A stretch of DNA of 64,000 nucleotides, taken from positions 372,378 through 436,377 of the forward strand of contig NZ_JADYWF010000001.1 in NCBI RefSeq assembly GCF_015864945.1. Direction: 5' to 3'. Made by a program: the position numbers and the translations under genes. The notes beneath the pieces were generated by a model. That model saw only the letters and a program-made list of their open reading frames with translations, made no database searches and was not told where the DNA came from. This document shows, in pieces, positions 36,486 to 47,100 of the stretch. Numbering within the stretch: position 1 is the stretch's first letter; every line of letters begins with the position of its first letter. The DNA comes from Salinibacterium sp. NG253 (lineage in GTDB: Bacteria > Actinomycetota > Actinomycetes > Actinomycetales > Microbacteriaceae).

Positions 36486-36653
36486 CTAGTCTTCAGAATC
36501 TTCGCTTGCCCACTTGCGTGCGCGCTCCGCGATAATTTGCGGGGCGTGTTCTGCTTGAGCCCGAGTATCGAATGGGCCATCGCGATCTACGGCTAGCGAC
36601 TGCGGTCCTTCTTCGACTTCGCCGGTCTTGTGGTTGTACCACCATTGCTCCAT
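36486..36653 (-). CDS. Small SPOR-like protein of 55 residues
   Basis: A 55-residue protein with MEQWWYNHKTGEVEEGPQ at the N-terminus and GPFDTRAQAEHAPQIIAE, ending in RARKWASEDSED. The WWYN.KTGEVEEG and GPFDTRAEAE-like pattern matches a small actinobacterial protein often annotated as SPOR-domain-like and found next to map. Its role is unknown. AAGGGA lies about eight bases before the ATG at 36653. It is divergent from map with a 49-bp gap and convergent with panB. Confidence 0.75.
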   Translation of the reverse strand: MEQWWYNHKTGEVEEGPQSLAVDRDGPFDTRAQAEHAPQIIAERARKWASEDSED

Positions 36654-36690
36654 GCGGTTCGTCCCTTCGTCGTGAGCAAGGCTACGCCGT

Positions 36691-36696
36691 TAGACT
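36691..36696 (+). promoter_or_regulatory. -10 box of map (leaderless)
   Basis: TAGACT ends 6 bp before the ATG at 36703 and no Shine-Dalgarno sequence is present, so transcription probably starts at the initiation codon. Confidence 0.5.
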
Positions 36697-36702
36697 GCTG
36701 AA

Positions 36703-37569
36703 ATGCCTCGGAATAACTCTGGTCACCTCGTTCCGGGAGTAATCCCACCTCAACTTGCCGTTCCCTCGGCAATAACCCGCCCCGAATACGTGGGCAAGAA
36801 GGCGCCGCGCACCTTCACAGGTTCGGATGTCTACACCGCCGAAGAAGTCGACCGCATCCGCGCGGCAGGAAAGATTGCGGCTGGCGCCGTCGAAGCGGTT
36901 GGTGCGGCGATCGCACCGGGCGTCACCACCGCGCAACTGGATCAGATTGCTCACGAGTACATGGTTTCCCGCGGCGCGTACCCCTCGACCCTCGGCTACC
37001 GGGGCTTCCCCAAGTCGTGTTGCACGAGCATCAACGAAGTAATTTGCCACGGCATTCCTGATGACACCGTGCTCAACGACGGCGACATCATCAACATTGA
37101 TATCACCGCCTACAAAGACGGTATGCATGGCGACCTCAACAAGACTTTCCTTGTCGGCAACGTGTCGGAAGAGGCCCGCAATCTGGTTGAGCGCACCCAG
37201 GAAGCCCTCAACCGGGGAATCAAGGCCGTTGCCCCCGGCCGCCAAGTCAACGTTATTGGGCGAGCCATTGAGTCCTATGCGAAGCGGTTTGGGTACGGCG
37301 TGGTTCGCGACTTCACCGGGCACGGCGTAGGCCGTGCCTTCCACACCGGTCTGATCATCCCCCACTACGACTCTGCGCCACAGTTCGATGATGTCATCGA
37401 GGTAGGCATGGTCTTCACGATCGAACCCATGCTCACGCTCGGCTCCCACGATTGGGATTTGTGGGCTGACGACTGGACCGTCACTACCCGCGACAAGAGC
37501 CTGACCGCTCAGTTCGAACACACCATGGTTGTCACCGAACGTGGCACCGAAATTTTGACCCTCCCGTAA
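36703..37569 (+). CDS. map: Type I methionine aminopeptidase
   Basis: A 288-residue enzyme that removes the initiator methionine from new proteins. Metal ligands are in [15 protein letters not shown] (two Asp), GHGVGRAFH (His), TIEPML (Glu) and the last Glu in FEHTMVV. It has an N-terminal extension of about 40 residues that contains PPQLAVP and PGVIPP, a proline-rich feature known in the MetAP1c class of mycobacteria. It begins a short plus-strand run with ppgK and the VIT1-like gene. Confidence 0.95.
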   Translation: MPRNNSGHLVPGVIPPQLAVPSAITRPEYVGKKAPRTFTGSDVYTAEEVDRIRAAGKIAAGAVEAVGAAIAPGVTTAQLDQIAHEYMVSRGAYPSTLGYRGFPKSCCTSINEVICHGIPDDTVLNDGDIINIDITAYKDGMHGDLNKTFLVGNVSEEARNLVERTQEALNRGIKAVAPGRQVNVIGRAIESYAKRFGYGVVRDFTGHGVGRAFHTGLIIPHYDSAPQFDDVIEVGMVFTIEPMLTLGSHDWDLWADDWTVTTRDKSLTAQFEHTMVVTERGTEILTLP

Positions 37570-37606
37570 TACCCTGACGCTCCCTAACCACGCGAAAGAG
37601 GACAGC

Positions 37607-38353
37607 ATGACTCAGGCTCTAGGAATCGACATCGGTGGCACTGGCATCAAGGGCGCCATCGTCGACACGGACACCGGCAAGCTGGTGAGCGAACGCATGA
37701 AGATCGCGACGCCCAAATCGGGCAAGCCTGACGCAATCGTCAAGGTCGTCATCGAACTCATCGAGAAGCTCGGCGGAATTCCGGAATCCATGCCAGTAGG
37801 CGTATGTTTTCCCGCAATCGTTCGAAACGGTAAGACGATGTCCGCCGCAAACATCTCCAAAGAGTGGATCGGCCTGGAGGCTGAGACTCTCTTCGAGAAG
37901 GCTCTCGGCCGCGACATCCATTTCGTCAATGATGCGGATGCTGCAGGCGTTGCTGAAGTGCGCTACGGTGCCGCGAAAGGCGTTTCCGGTCTAATTCTGC
38001 TGACCACGCTCGGCACGGGCATAGGCAGCGCGCTCATTTACAACGGAACCCTCGTGCCAAACTCTGAGCTTGGTCATCTCACCATCGGGCGGCGGGATGC
38101 GGAGAAGGGTGCCTCTTTCTCGGCAAAGGAACGGCAGCGCCTCAGTTGGAAAGCCTGGGCAAAGCGCCTCCAGCGCTATTACACGCACCTTGAACTGCTC
38201 TTCTCGCCCGACCTCTTTCTGGTCGGTGGCGGTGTTTCAAAGAGCTACGAGAAGTTTTTGCCGCTGCTCAAGCTAAAAACCCCTATCGTGCCGGCCAAAC
38301 TACGCAACAACGCTGGCATCCTCGGCGCTGCAGCACTCGCGGTGAAGGAATAG
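37607..38353 (+). CDS. ppgK: Polyphosphate glucokinase
   Basis: A 248-residue ROK-family kinase that phosphorylates glucose using polyphosphate (and usually ATP). The phosphate-binding GIDIGGTGIKGAIVDT is at residues 6-21, VNDADAAGVAEVRYG gives the sugar-binding Asp, and the TTLGTGIGSALIYNG and LVGGGVSKSYEKF segments are present. Length and the ERQRLSWKAWAKRLQRYY part are typical of PpgK. AGAGGAC lies upstream of ATG 37607. It is 37 bp after map and 2 bp before the VIT1-like gene. Confidence 0.93.
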   Translation: MTQALGIDIGGTGIKGAIVDTDTGKLVSERMKIATPKSGKPDAIVKVVIELIEKLGGIPESMPVGVCFPAIVRNGKTMSAANISKEWIGLEAETLFEKALGRDIHFVNDADAAGVAEVRYGAAKGVSGLILLTTLGTGIGSALIYNGTLVPNSELGHLTIGRRDAEKGASFSAKERQRLSWKAWAKRLQRYYTHLELLFSPDLFLVGGGVSKSYEKFLPLLKLKTPIVPAKLRNNAGILGAAALAVKE

Positions 38354-38355
38354 CA

Positions 38356-39066
38356 ATGAGCTTTCATACGAACGAACCGCACTCCGGTGATATTGCCGGA
38401 CGACTGAACTGGCTCCGTGCCGGGGTTCTTGGCGCGAATGACGGCATCGTCTCGGTTGCCGCCATCGTCGTCGGTGTGGCGGGAGCAACATCCGCTATCG
38501 CTCCCCTGATCACCGCCGGAGTCGCCGGACTCGTCGGCGGTGCTATCTCGATGGCGCTAGGAGAATACGTCTCTGTGAGCAGCCAGAGCGATAGCCAGCG
38601 GGCGCTCATTGAGAAAGAGCGTCGCGAACTTGCCGAGATGCCAGAAGAGGAACTCGCCGAGCTTGCGGCTATCTACCACGCCAAAGGTATCAGTGCGGAA
38701 ACAGCCCAACGTGTAGCCGAGGAACTCACCGAACACGACGTTCTCGCAGCCCACCTTGAAGCAGAACTCGGTATTACCGAGCACGCCGTCGTGAGCCCGT
38801 GGGAAGCGGCAGGCGCATCCGCCCTAGCGTTCACGATCGGTGGAGTGTTGCCCCTCGCCGCCATCTTGCTCGCGCCAGAACCCGTCCGCGTCCTCGCGAC
38901 CTTCATCGCCGTCTTGACCGCCTTGGTGATCACCGGAGCACTGTCGGCCCGTGTCGGCGGCAACAGCTGGGTGCGCCCAACGCTGCGAATTGTGATCGGC
39001 GGAGCGCTCGCGCTCGCCACAACGTTCCTCATCGGTACCCTGTTGGGCACGTCGGGAGTCGTCTAG
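38356..39066 (+). CDS. VIT1/CCC1 family iron/manganese transporter
   Basis: A 236-residue integral membrane protein of the VIT1/CCC1 family, which moves Fe2+ or Mn2+. It shows LNWLRAGVLGANDGIVSVAAI, GGAISMALGEYVSVSSQSDSQ and the charged cytosolic helix with EKERRELAEMPEEELAEL, all family features, and then three C-terminal membrane helices. GAAGGA overlaps the ppgK stop and starts translation at 38356. The ion is not predictable from sequence. Confidence 0.9.
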   Translation: MSFHTNEPHSGDIAGRLNWLRAGVLGANDGIVSVAAIVVGVAGATSAIAPLITAGVAGLVGGAISMALGEYVSVSSQSDSQRALIEKERRELAEMPEEELAELAAIYHAKGISAETAQRVAEELTEHDVLAAHLEAELGITEHAVVSPWEAAGASALAFTIGGVLPLAAILLAPEPVRVLATFIAVLTALVITGALSARVGGNSWVRPTLRIVIGGALALATTFLIGTLLGTSGVV

Positions 39067-39129
39067 AGCTGCTGCTCTAGGAACACCAGTGTGAGCCGAG
39101 CGCCGCTCGTGGAGCGAAACCTAAGACTG

Positions 39130-39508
39130 AGGAATGGGCCGGCTAGTACGCCGGGTTCTGTTCACACGAAATCGAAATCCCATGCTGGACGGTCATCTAT
39201 CTACGATGTACGTTGCCGCACACCTCTAGCGATCTACCCGAAGACTCGGCGAGCAGCCTTAGCGTCTTCTGTCTGATCTTGCTCCGGACGAGGTTTACCT
39301 AGCCGACCGAGTCACCCCGGCCGCTGGTGGTCTCTTACACCACCGTTTCACCCTTACCCCAGGCCGAAGCCCGTGGCGGTCTGCTTTCTGTTGCACTGTT
39401 CTCGCGGGTTGCCCCGGGTGGGTGTTACCCACCATCCTGCTCTGTGGAGCCCGGACGTTCCTCGGTACCCTTTATGGATAACGCGACCGTCTTGCCGACC
39501 CATTCGAC
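39130..39508 (-). ncRNA. rnpB: RNase P RNA (type A)
   Basis: The RNA subunit of RNase P, which matures tRNA 5' ends. On the minus strand the conserved CCGGGCTCCACAGAGCAGG, ACAGAAAGCAGACCGCC, GGTAAGGGTGAAACGGTGG and GTGTAAGAGACCACCAGC blocks are visible, and the 3' end holds CAGAACCCGGCGTAC. The terminal helix P1 pairs GAATGGG (minus strand, 39499-39505) with CCCATTC (39132-39138). Exact ends are uncertain by about ten bases. Confidence 0.95.
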
Positions 39509-39533
39509 CTCAAGCTTAGCCTTCAGAAAGGGC

Positions 39534-40280
39534 TTAGAGTCCCGACTCGTTCGTGCGCACGAGAATGCCCTCGCTGCTGGCACACATGATTACGGCGTCG
39601 GGCGCTGCGGCCCGGATCTCTTGCATTTCGTTCTCGAGCAGCTTGACACCGGATGCCAGCGAGACTCCGCCACGCAGCAACGAAGCGCCGACACCATAAC
39701 GCTCACGCTGGCGTTCGTAGAGCGCCAAAAGATCGTCGGGGATGGTGGCCTGCAACGCGGTACGACCGGTGCGGGTCGCGCCCAGCTCCGTCTCGATCAC
39801 AACAAGAGCCTCATCGCGGCTGGCCTCGAGCTCAGCAGCCTGAGTCCGAAGATTGTCGGCCTGTTCCGCAAGGTTGTCGACGACCTTCTGCTGAGCTTCG
39901 AGCTTCTCCATAACCGCGAGCTCAATGTCTTCGAGGTTGCTCAACCGGGTGCGCAGCGCGGTAAGTTCCTGCTCGAGCGCAGCGACATCCTTCGCCGACG
40001 AACTAGCGTCCAGTCGCGAAGTGTCCCGAGCAATGCGAGCTTCTACCACTGTGACATCCGACTCAATACGGCTCATCTCGAGCTCAATATCTTCTTTGAT
40101 CCCACGCTCTTCGAGCATCGTCAGCTGAAGCTTGTCGCGGTGCTGCTTCAGTTCGGTAAGTTTTTCGTGCTCAGGAAGCTTCTTCGCACGGTACTCCAAC
40201 TGGGCAATCTTCGTGTCAAAGGCCTGCAGGTCGAGGAGCAGCGCTTGGTCAGCGGGGCTAGCGGTCAATGCCATAGTCAT
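39534..40280 (-). CDS. Zinc-ribbon family coiled-coil protein with lost zinc ligands
   Basis: A 248-residue protein of the family usually annotated as C4-type zinc ribbon domain protein (found beside Nif3 in actinobacteria). A long coiled coil covers about residues 20-175. The C-terminal part should hold Cys-x2-Cys pairs but reads GGVSLASGVKLLENEM and DAVIMCASSEGILVRTNESG with one cysteine only, so zinc binding is probably lost. Role unknown. It follows the Nif3 gene by 24 bp in the same direction. Confidence 0.85.
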   Translation of the reverse strand: MTMALTASPADQALLLDLQAFDTKIAQLEYRAKKLPEHEKLTELKQHRDKLQLTMLEERGIKEDIELEMSRIESDVTVVEARIARDTSRLDASSSAKDVAALEQELTALRTRLSNLEDIELAVMEKLEAQQKVVDNLAEQADNLRTQAAELEASRDEALVVIETELGATRTGRTALQATIPDDLLALYERQRERYGVGASLLRGGVSLASGVKLLENEMQEIRAAAPDAVIMCASSEGILVRTNESGL

Positions 40281-40304
40281 GTTTCTCTCTGTATACCGGT
40301 GTGC

Positions 40305-41123
40305 TTACTGCACAACCGCAAAATCCCAAGGGTCGGTGCGCAGTTCGCTCACCGTAATCGTTACGTCTGGTAGCAGTGCCCGCAACTCTTCGGCTGCAGC
40401 GTCGAGCCACAACCATTCACTCGCCCAATGCGAGACATCGATCAACGCCGGGCCATTCAGGAGCCGAGCATTCTCACGAGCTTCAGACGCCGGATGATGC
40501 CGCAGATCACTCGTGATGTAGACATCCGAAGCCAACACGGCAGGCTCGTTCAAGTATGCGTCACCCGCTCCCCCGCACAATGCCACCGACTGAACCAGTT
40601 GATCAAAATCGCCAGCAACACGCACGCCGGTAGCGGTAGGCGGGAGAATTTCTGCGATGAGGCGAGCAAGACGACCGAGCGTCATCGGCTCCGGCAGTTG
40701 CCCCGTGCGGCCAATGCCGCGATCCGGAGTCTGACCGGCAACGATGGGGGCGATCGACGACAAGCCGAGCTTGGTGGCGAAGCGACCCGACGTTCCGTTT
40801 TCTACGACATCCGCGTTCGTGTGTGCGGCCAAGAGAGCGCACTCAGCACGCACAAGCTTGGTCAACACCGCTCCTTTGTAGCGGTCGCTGGCGATCGAGG
40901 TAACCCCGCGCAAGAGCAACGGATGGTGCGTGATGAGCATGTCCGCGCCGCCATCGATCGCCTCGTCAACGGTGTCCATCACGGCATCTACGGCGAGAGA
41001 AACCGTGGACACCGGGGCGTCGAGGTCTCCTGCGACTAACCCCACGGCATCCCAGGACTCGGCACCGGATGCGGGCCAGAGCCGTTCGGCCGCGGCAAGG
41101 ACATGAGCGACAGTAGTAGACAC
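40305..41123 (-). CDS. Nif3-like dinuclear metal-center protein
   Basis: A 272-residue member of the Nif3/YbgI family (annotated as GTP cyclohydrolase I type 2-like in some databases). Metal-binding features are MLITHHPLLLRGV near residue 62 with two His, AAHTNADVVENG, and the C-terminal LIDVSHWASEWLWL with His and Glu. The physiological function of the family is uncertain. It precedes the coiled-coil zinc-ribbon gene and lies 9 bp after the giant NCS1 gene in the same direction. Confidence 0.92.
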   Translation of the reverse strand: MSTTVAHVLAAAERLWPASGAESWDAVGLVAGDLDAPVSTVSLAVDAVMDTVDEAIDGGADMLITHHPLLLRGVTSIASDRYKGAVLTKLVRAECALLAAHTNADVVENGTSGRFATKLGLSSIAPIVAGQTPDRGIGRTGQLPEPMTLGRLARLIAEILPPTATGVRVAGDFDQLVQSVALCGGAGDAYLNEPAVLASDVYITSDLRHHPASEARENARLLNGPALIDVSHWASEWLWLDAAAEELRALLPDVTITVSELRTDPWDFAVVQ

Positions 41124-41132
41124 GCGTTCAGT

Positions 41133-44100
41133 CTAGGCGGGACGCGGTGCGCGCTCAGGCTGCTCGGCCTCTTGACGACGAATCGCGGGAATACCTGCCA
41201 CCAGCGGCGTCAGAATTCCGAGGCCAAGCGCGACGAGCACACCGAGGTCGGTTCCGGCAAGGTCAGAACTCAGATCAATGCCGAGTGCTGTGAAGCCGTA
41301 ACCCTGCCACGAAAGCCAGCTGATCGTCGCACTCGTCAGAGCAAAGCCGATCACCGAGATAACGATGTAAGCACCGAGGTTGACCCAACGAACATCGGCA
41401 TAGACGCCACCGCGGGCAAGGAGCCCAGCGCTGTCGAGCTTGCGAGTGCGAATCATCGTCTCGGAGGCGAAGATACCTGCCCACGCAGCGGTAGGTACAG
41501 CGAGCGTGGTTGCGACATCCCGGAATAGTTCATTGATGCCACCATCAACACCGAACGCGAACAGGATGCCAAGAGCACCCAGCACGACTCCAACGATCAC
41601 GATCGACCATTGGCGCGGCACGCGCACCCCAATCGCCTGAAGCGCGAACCCACCGGAGTAGAGGCTCAGCGTGATACCCGAAAGCAGGCTCAGTGCGGCA
41701 GCCAACAGCAGCGGAATGGGGTACCAGCTCGGCAGCAAAAGCAGCAGCGTGTCGAGCGGAGAAGCGAGGAACCCGCGAGCAATCGCCGGGTCGGATGCGG
41801 CAAGAAGTGCACCGTATGCGATCAGCACGAAGGCGGGAAGCGCCGCACCGAACGTTGCAGACAGCATCGACGCGGGACCGCTCGACGACGGACGCTGGTA
41901 GCGAGCAATGTCGGCACCGCTGTAGGCCCAAACCAAACCGAGGAAGCTGAAGACAAGCACGGCACCGGTTACTGTCAGCAACCACGAACCATCAGGAGTC
42001 GTGAGCGCCTGCGACACGTCGATGTACTGAGCAGTGAAACCAATGAGGCCGACAATCAGCACTCCCGAAATGATGCTCAGAATCAACTGGATGCGCGCAA
42101 ACAGCGGGTAACCAGCGAACGCAATCACGAGTGCAATAAGGAAGGACAATGCCAGGGCGATGAGAAGCAGTTGCCGGTCACCGAGACCACCATTGAGGTC
42201 AGAGCCGACCAGCACAATTGCGACCGACGAAGCTAATACCCACAACAGTACTGCGCCCCAGAAGAGTCGAGCCACGAGAGCGACGACCGAGGGCGCAATG
42301 TTGCCGAGGACACCAAACGTTGACCGCGAGACCACCATTGTTGGCTGACCACTGCGCTTGCCGGCAAGAGTCGTGAGGCCCAAAGGAATGAACGAGAGCG
42401 CGACACCGGCGAGAATGGCGACGATCGACTGGCGAAGGCTCATCCCCACGGCGAACACTGCAGCACCAAGACCGAGGCTCACAATGGACGAGTTTGCAGC
42501 AAACCAGAGCCAGAAGAGACGTGCAGCATGACCGATGCGTCGGTCTACCGGAGTCGGCTCAAGGCCGCTCTCTTCGAGGCTAAACACGCGCTGCGCGGTG
42601 GGAGCAACCTCATCTAGACCGAGCGGCTGCTGAGCCACCACAGCGGTCGAATGAGCAACAGGCTGCGGCATCGAGTCGACAGGAGCAGCAGCAGCAGCGC
42701 TCGTTTCGGATGCAACAGGTGCAGCGAGAGGTGCCGGAGCGCCGGTCGGCGCTGGCTGAGACGCGAGTGAAGCGCCAGCAATGGCAGCACCGCCAAGAAT
42801 CGCGGCGCCCGTCGCGCCAGCGGCGAAGGGAATCACATCGTCTTCACTGTCATCGTCGTCATCACTATCGAGAACGGCAGCGTCCGCGGAGGCAGTACTG
42901 ACATCAGCACCGAGTGCGGCAGTGGAAAGCTCAGCCGGATACGACAGACGGTCGCTGTCGTCGACAGCCTCATCCGACTCTGAATCTTCTACTCCAGCTT
43001 CGAATGCGGCCTGGGCGACGGGCATCGAGCCGGTCTGCACCTCCGAGAGTGGATCGCCGTGCAGCGGCGGCGCTGCGTTAGCAAGAAGTGCCTGCAACGG
43101 GTCAACATCCGCGTCATCAGCGTCGGAATCGATGTCCGCGTCGACAATGTCGTCGGTCTTCAGCAGATCGTCAAAGCTGATGGGCTCGGGGGCAACATAC
43201 TTGGGTGTTTCGCTCGAGGCAAAGCTGAACGCTGCGGCAGCATCCGCTGGGGCTGCCTCGACGGCAACGTCAGCGGCTGCGTCGTCAGGACTAGATTCGA
43301 CAACCGGCTCGGAGGTCGCAGCAGGTGTTTCTGAGACACCCTGGTCAGGCGCTTCCTCAGCTGCAGCCGCAGCCAACGGCGTTTCGGGTGCGCTCGGAGC
43401 GTCCGCTTGGAGATCGAAGGCGAAGGGTGCGTCGTTTTCCGGGGCGGCCGGCTCGGCAGCCGAAGCCGCGGAATCAGCAGCGCTGGTGTCATCAGAGGTG
43501 ACCTCTGCCGGCGGCGGGGCGAATCCGAAGTCGCCGAAGGAGACATGCTCATCCAAATTCGAACGTGGAACGCTTGGCGCAACATCCGGCTCTACAAGGG
43601 CTGGCGGAGCAAACTCGACCTCGTCGTAGTCACCATCTTCATCAGCCGGGAACTCGGGTGCTGACTGAATATCGAAAGCAGTCGGCGCCGCGAAGGATTC
43701 AGGCACGGCCGGAGCTGCGGGAGCATCCGGAACTGCAGAGGCTTCGGCAGCGGCTTCGGGAACCTCAGGACTATCACCCAAGCGAAGGAAGCCGGAGTTG
43801 GCATCGAACTCAGAAGGTGCTGGCTCGGACGCTGGCTCAGCAAGTCCTGCTGCAACGTCAGGTTCTGCCGGTACTTCAGCAGCAGGTGCTTCTGGTGCCA
43901 CGTGCGCTTCAGGCGCGGCGGGAGCAGCGGGTGTTTCGGACTCAACTGCGGGAGCGGCGAATGATTCTGCGGTCGGCGCAGCGGGAACCGAAGGCTGCTC
44001 AGGGACGTCCTCCACCACGGGAAGGGTGAGTGACTCGGTCGGATCAGCGTGAGCGGCGAAGGGAATTTCGTCGTCGAAGTCAGCCGGGGGCGACCACGAT

Positions 44101-47100
44101 TCGCTGGGTGGCGGGACATCCCATGCGGGCAATTGTGCTGCGGCCGCAGCAGGTGCTGATGCGGGTGTCGAATCTTCCGGTGCCTCAGCGAGAGCATCCG
44201 GTGTCTCGCTCGCGGTTTCGGGCGTTTCAGGCTCGGGCTGAGCTACCGCCTGATCTGCGGACTCTGCCTGAGGCTCGACTGGCGCGGGAGTCGCATCCGC
44301 TGCGGCGGCAGCGTCATCTCGCTTCACGACATCAGCAAATTCAGACCGAACCTGCTCGATAACCTGATCGGCGACAGGGCCACCTCGAGAGCGGAACGTG
44401 GTTTCCCACTCGCGGTATTCGCGAGCTTCTTCTTCACGCAAACGCAACTGAGCTTCGAGAACCTCAATGACGCTCAGCGTTCCCGTTGACTGACTCTCGG
44501 GGCTATCAGCCCAGTTAAGAATGTCTTTGTCAGCCATCGAACGGCGGGTGGGAGGTGTAGGAACGTCATCCTCTGTCGCTGTTTCTGCAGCCGCTGGCTG
44601 TTCTTCGGCAGCAGGGTGTTCTTCGGAAACTGTCGCCTGATCCGCCAAAGGAGCGATTGGGGCCGCGGGGATCTCATCCACCGCAGGAGCTGGTTCCGCG
44701 ACCGGTGTGAAGGACGCTTCCGGAGCGAAGCTCGAGACGAACGGTGCTGCGGGAGCGGGGCTTGCCTCGACTGTTTCGGCAGGTTCTTCTAGCGTGGCAG
44801 ATTCTTCTGGCGTGGTGGGTTCTTCTGACTGAGCGAACTCAGCGACCGGCTCCACCGCGAGATCTGGCGCGGGGGCGGCGATGTCAGCAACCGCCTCGGA
44901 GATGATGGGGGCATCCAGCGGCTCAGGAGCAGCAGGAACTTCTGTAGTCGCTGGAACTCCTGTAGTCGCTGGAACTTCTGCAGTCGCAGGAACCTCTGGA
45001 GTCGCAGGAACAACGTTGTCGAATGTCTCTTTGGCTTCATCCGAAACCGGGGCAGGCTGCTCTGCTGGTACCGGGAACTCGGCCGGTGCTGCCAGCTCTT
45101 CTGACGGCGCGATGAACGATTCACGGTGAGCAAAGAGCGGTTCCGCGACCGCTGATTCGGCAGGACCGGCGGGTTCGGCTGATTCGGCGGGTTCCGCAGA
45201 ATCGTCGGTCGCTGCCTCGTCGGAGAAGGTCTGAGCAGGCGACTCGAAAACAGAGTCTGCTGCCGGAGCGGGGAAGAAATCGTCGAGAGGCTGTTCGGCG
45301 ACTGGCTCGGACACCGTTGCGGCGGTCTCGACTGGAGCAGCGGGCTCGTTGAGCTCAACCGGAGCAAAAGGCTCGGCGGGCTCTACTGGCTGAGCGGACT
45401 CGGCGGGCTCTACTCGCTGAGCAGGCTCAACGGGCTCAGATTCGAGCGCGCTAGCGGGTTCGCTCGTCGTTTCCGACTCTGCCGGCAGTTCTGGTGCCGC
45501 AGCGTAGTCGGGCTCGATCGCAGATTCGGGCGCGGGCGGTGCAAGAAACTCGCTCGTCGTAGGCTCAGCCGAAGTCTCGGGAGCAACGACGGCCTCTCGG
45601 AAAGCTGCGTCAAGATCAAAAGCAGCAACGCTCTCGACCGGTGGCACACTTGCGGCCTCCGGTGCTTCTGTGGTGTCCGCTTCGTGACCGATAGGTAGGT
45701 CCGCAACCACAGGTGCGGCCGCCAAGGATGCCGCAGCATCAGTGCCAGCATCGCTGTCGGTGTCGGCGTCGACATCAGTGACAGAGTCGTCGGTGTCGGC
45801 GTCGACATCAGTGACAGAGTCGTCGCTGTCGACGTCCGAATCGTTGGTCGCGGCAGGGAGCACGTCATCGAGCGAAAGGAATCCGTCGCTGCCGAGGCTC
45901 GGCGCGTCTACGACTGCTGGTGCATCCTGGCCATCGAGGTTCCACATCGGGGCACCGTCGATGACGTCCTCCACCGGAAGCGGAGATTCTGCCGCAGCCT
46001 GCGGTTCGACGGGCGTGGGTTCAGGAGCAGAACCCTGCACGTTGGGTTCGAGTGGTCCGAGCTTCCAAATGTGGTTCGCGGGCGCATCCGATTCAGCTGA
46101 AATCGGGTCAGAGCTGTCACCAGCAACCGGGGACACTTCAGCCCAGGGTGCGTCTCCAATCGGTGAGTCGTCCGCGGCTGCGTTAGTTGCTTGCGGTTCT
46201 GGTTCTTGAGTACCAAAAAGCGATTCGAAGCTGAATTCTTCGGAATCGTCTTCAGCGTCAACTGCGCCGAGATCGAATGCACCGAGATCGTGATCAAAGT
46301 CAGATGCCGCTGGCATGACGGGCTCAGAAACAACGGGAGCAGGCTCGATCGGGGCAGACTCGATCGGCGCAGGCTCAACCGGCGCAGACTCGTCCGGCGC
46401 GAAATCAACAGGTGCAGAAGCCACGATCTCGTTCTCGACGGCCTCCGCCTCGACCGCTGAAGGCTCGATCGGCGTGGGCTCACCGGCAGCTGCAGCTTCG
46501 CCCGCTGCGAGAGCGGCGGCTAGTGCGTCGTTCTCCGCGTCTACTGCCGCAGCCTGCGCTTCCATCTCCTCAGGTGTGCGTCGTCGCGAAATACGCGAAG
46601 CAAAGAAATCGGGTGTCGTGTAATCGGCCGGAATTTGGTACGGGTCATCGTCGTCGTCGTGAGACGCAGCGGACGGTGAAGCGGGCTGTTCTCCCTCACT
46701 TCCGCTTGGCGCATCGAGTTGCGAAACGGCTTGCGTTGGATCAGGAGCAGGCGCCATGGCCCACGGGGGCATTCCTTGGTCGAGTGCGTCTGCGACGTCG
46801 GAGCGCTGGAACTCTTCGTTGAGATCAATAGGCGCAAAACCCGACGCGCCTACGGGCTGCGTGGGCGGCGTGACAGGGTCTACGGGCGGCGCAACCGGCA
46901 GGGACGCGTCTGCGTTGAGCGCAGCATCCAGATTGAATATGCCCTCAGTGGATGCTTCGCTCAGGTCGACAAGACCGTCAGCGGTCGTGTCGGGTGCCGA
47001 ATCTGAACCGGAAGAATTACCGGTCGCAGGCTTCGGAAAAGGTAGTTCGAACTCATGCTCTGAAGACGTTTTGTCGTTCGCATCGTTTGCGTCGTCAACG

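Noticed and set aside
44935-45822. Tandem repeats considered as a CRISPR array
   Set aside because: Units are 18 and 33 bp without spacers, lie in frame in a coding sequence and have no cas genes nearby.
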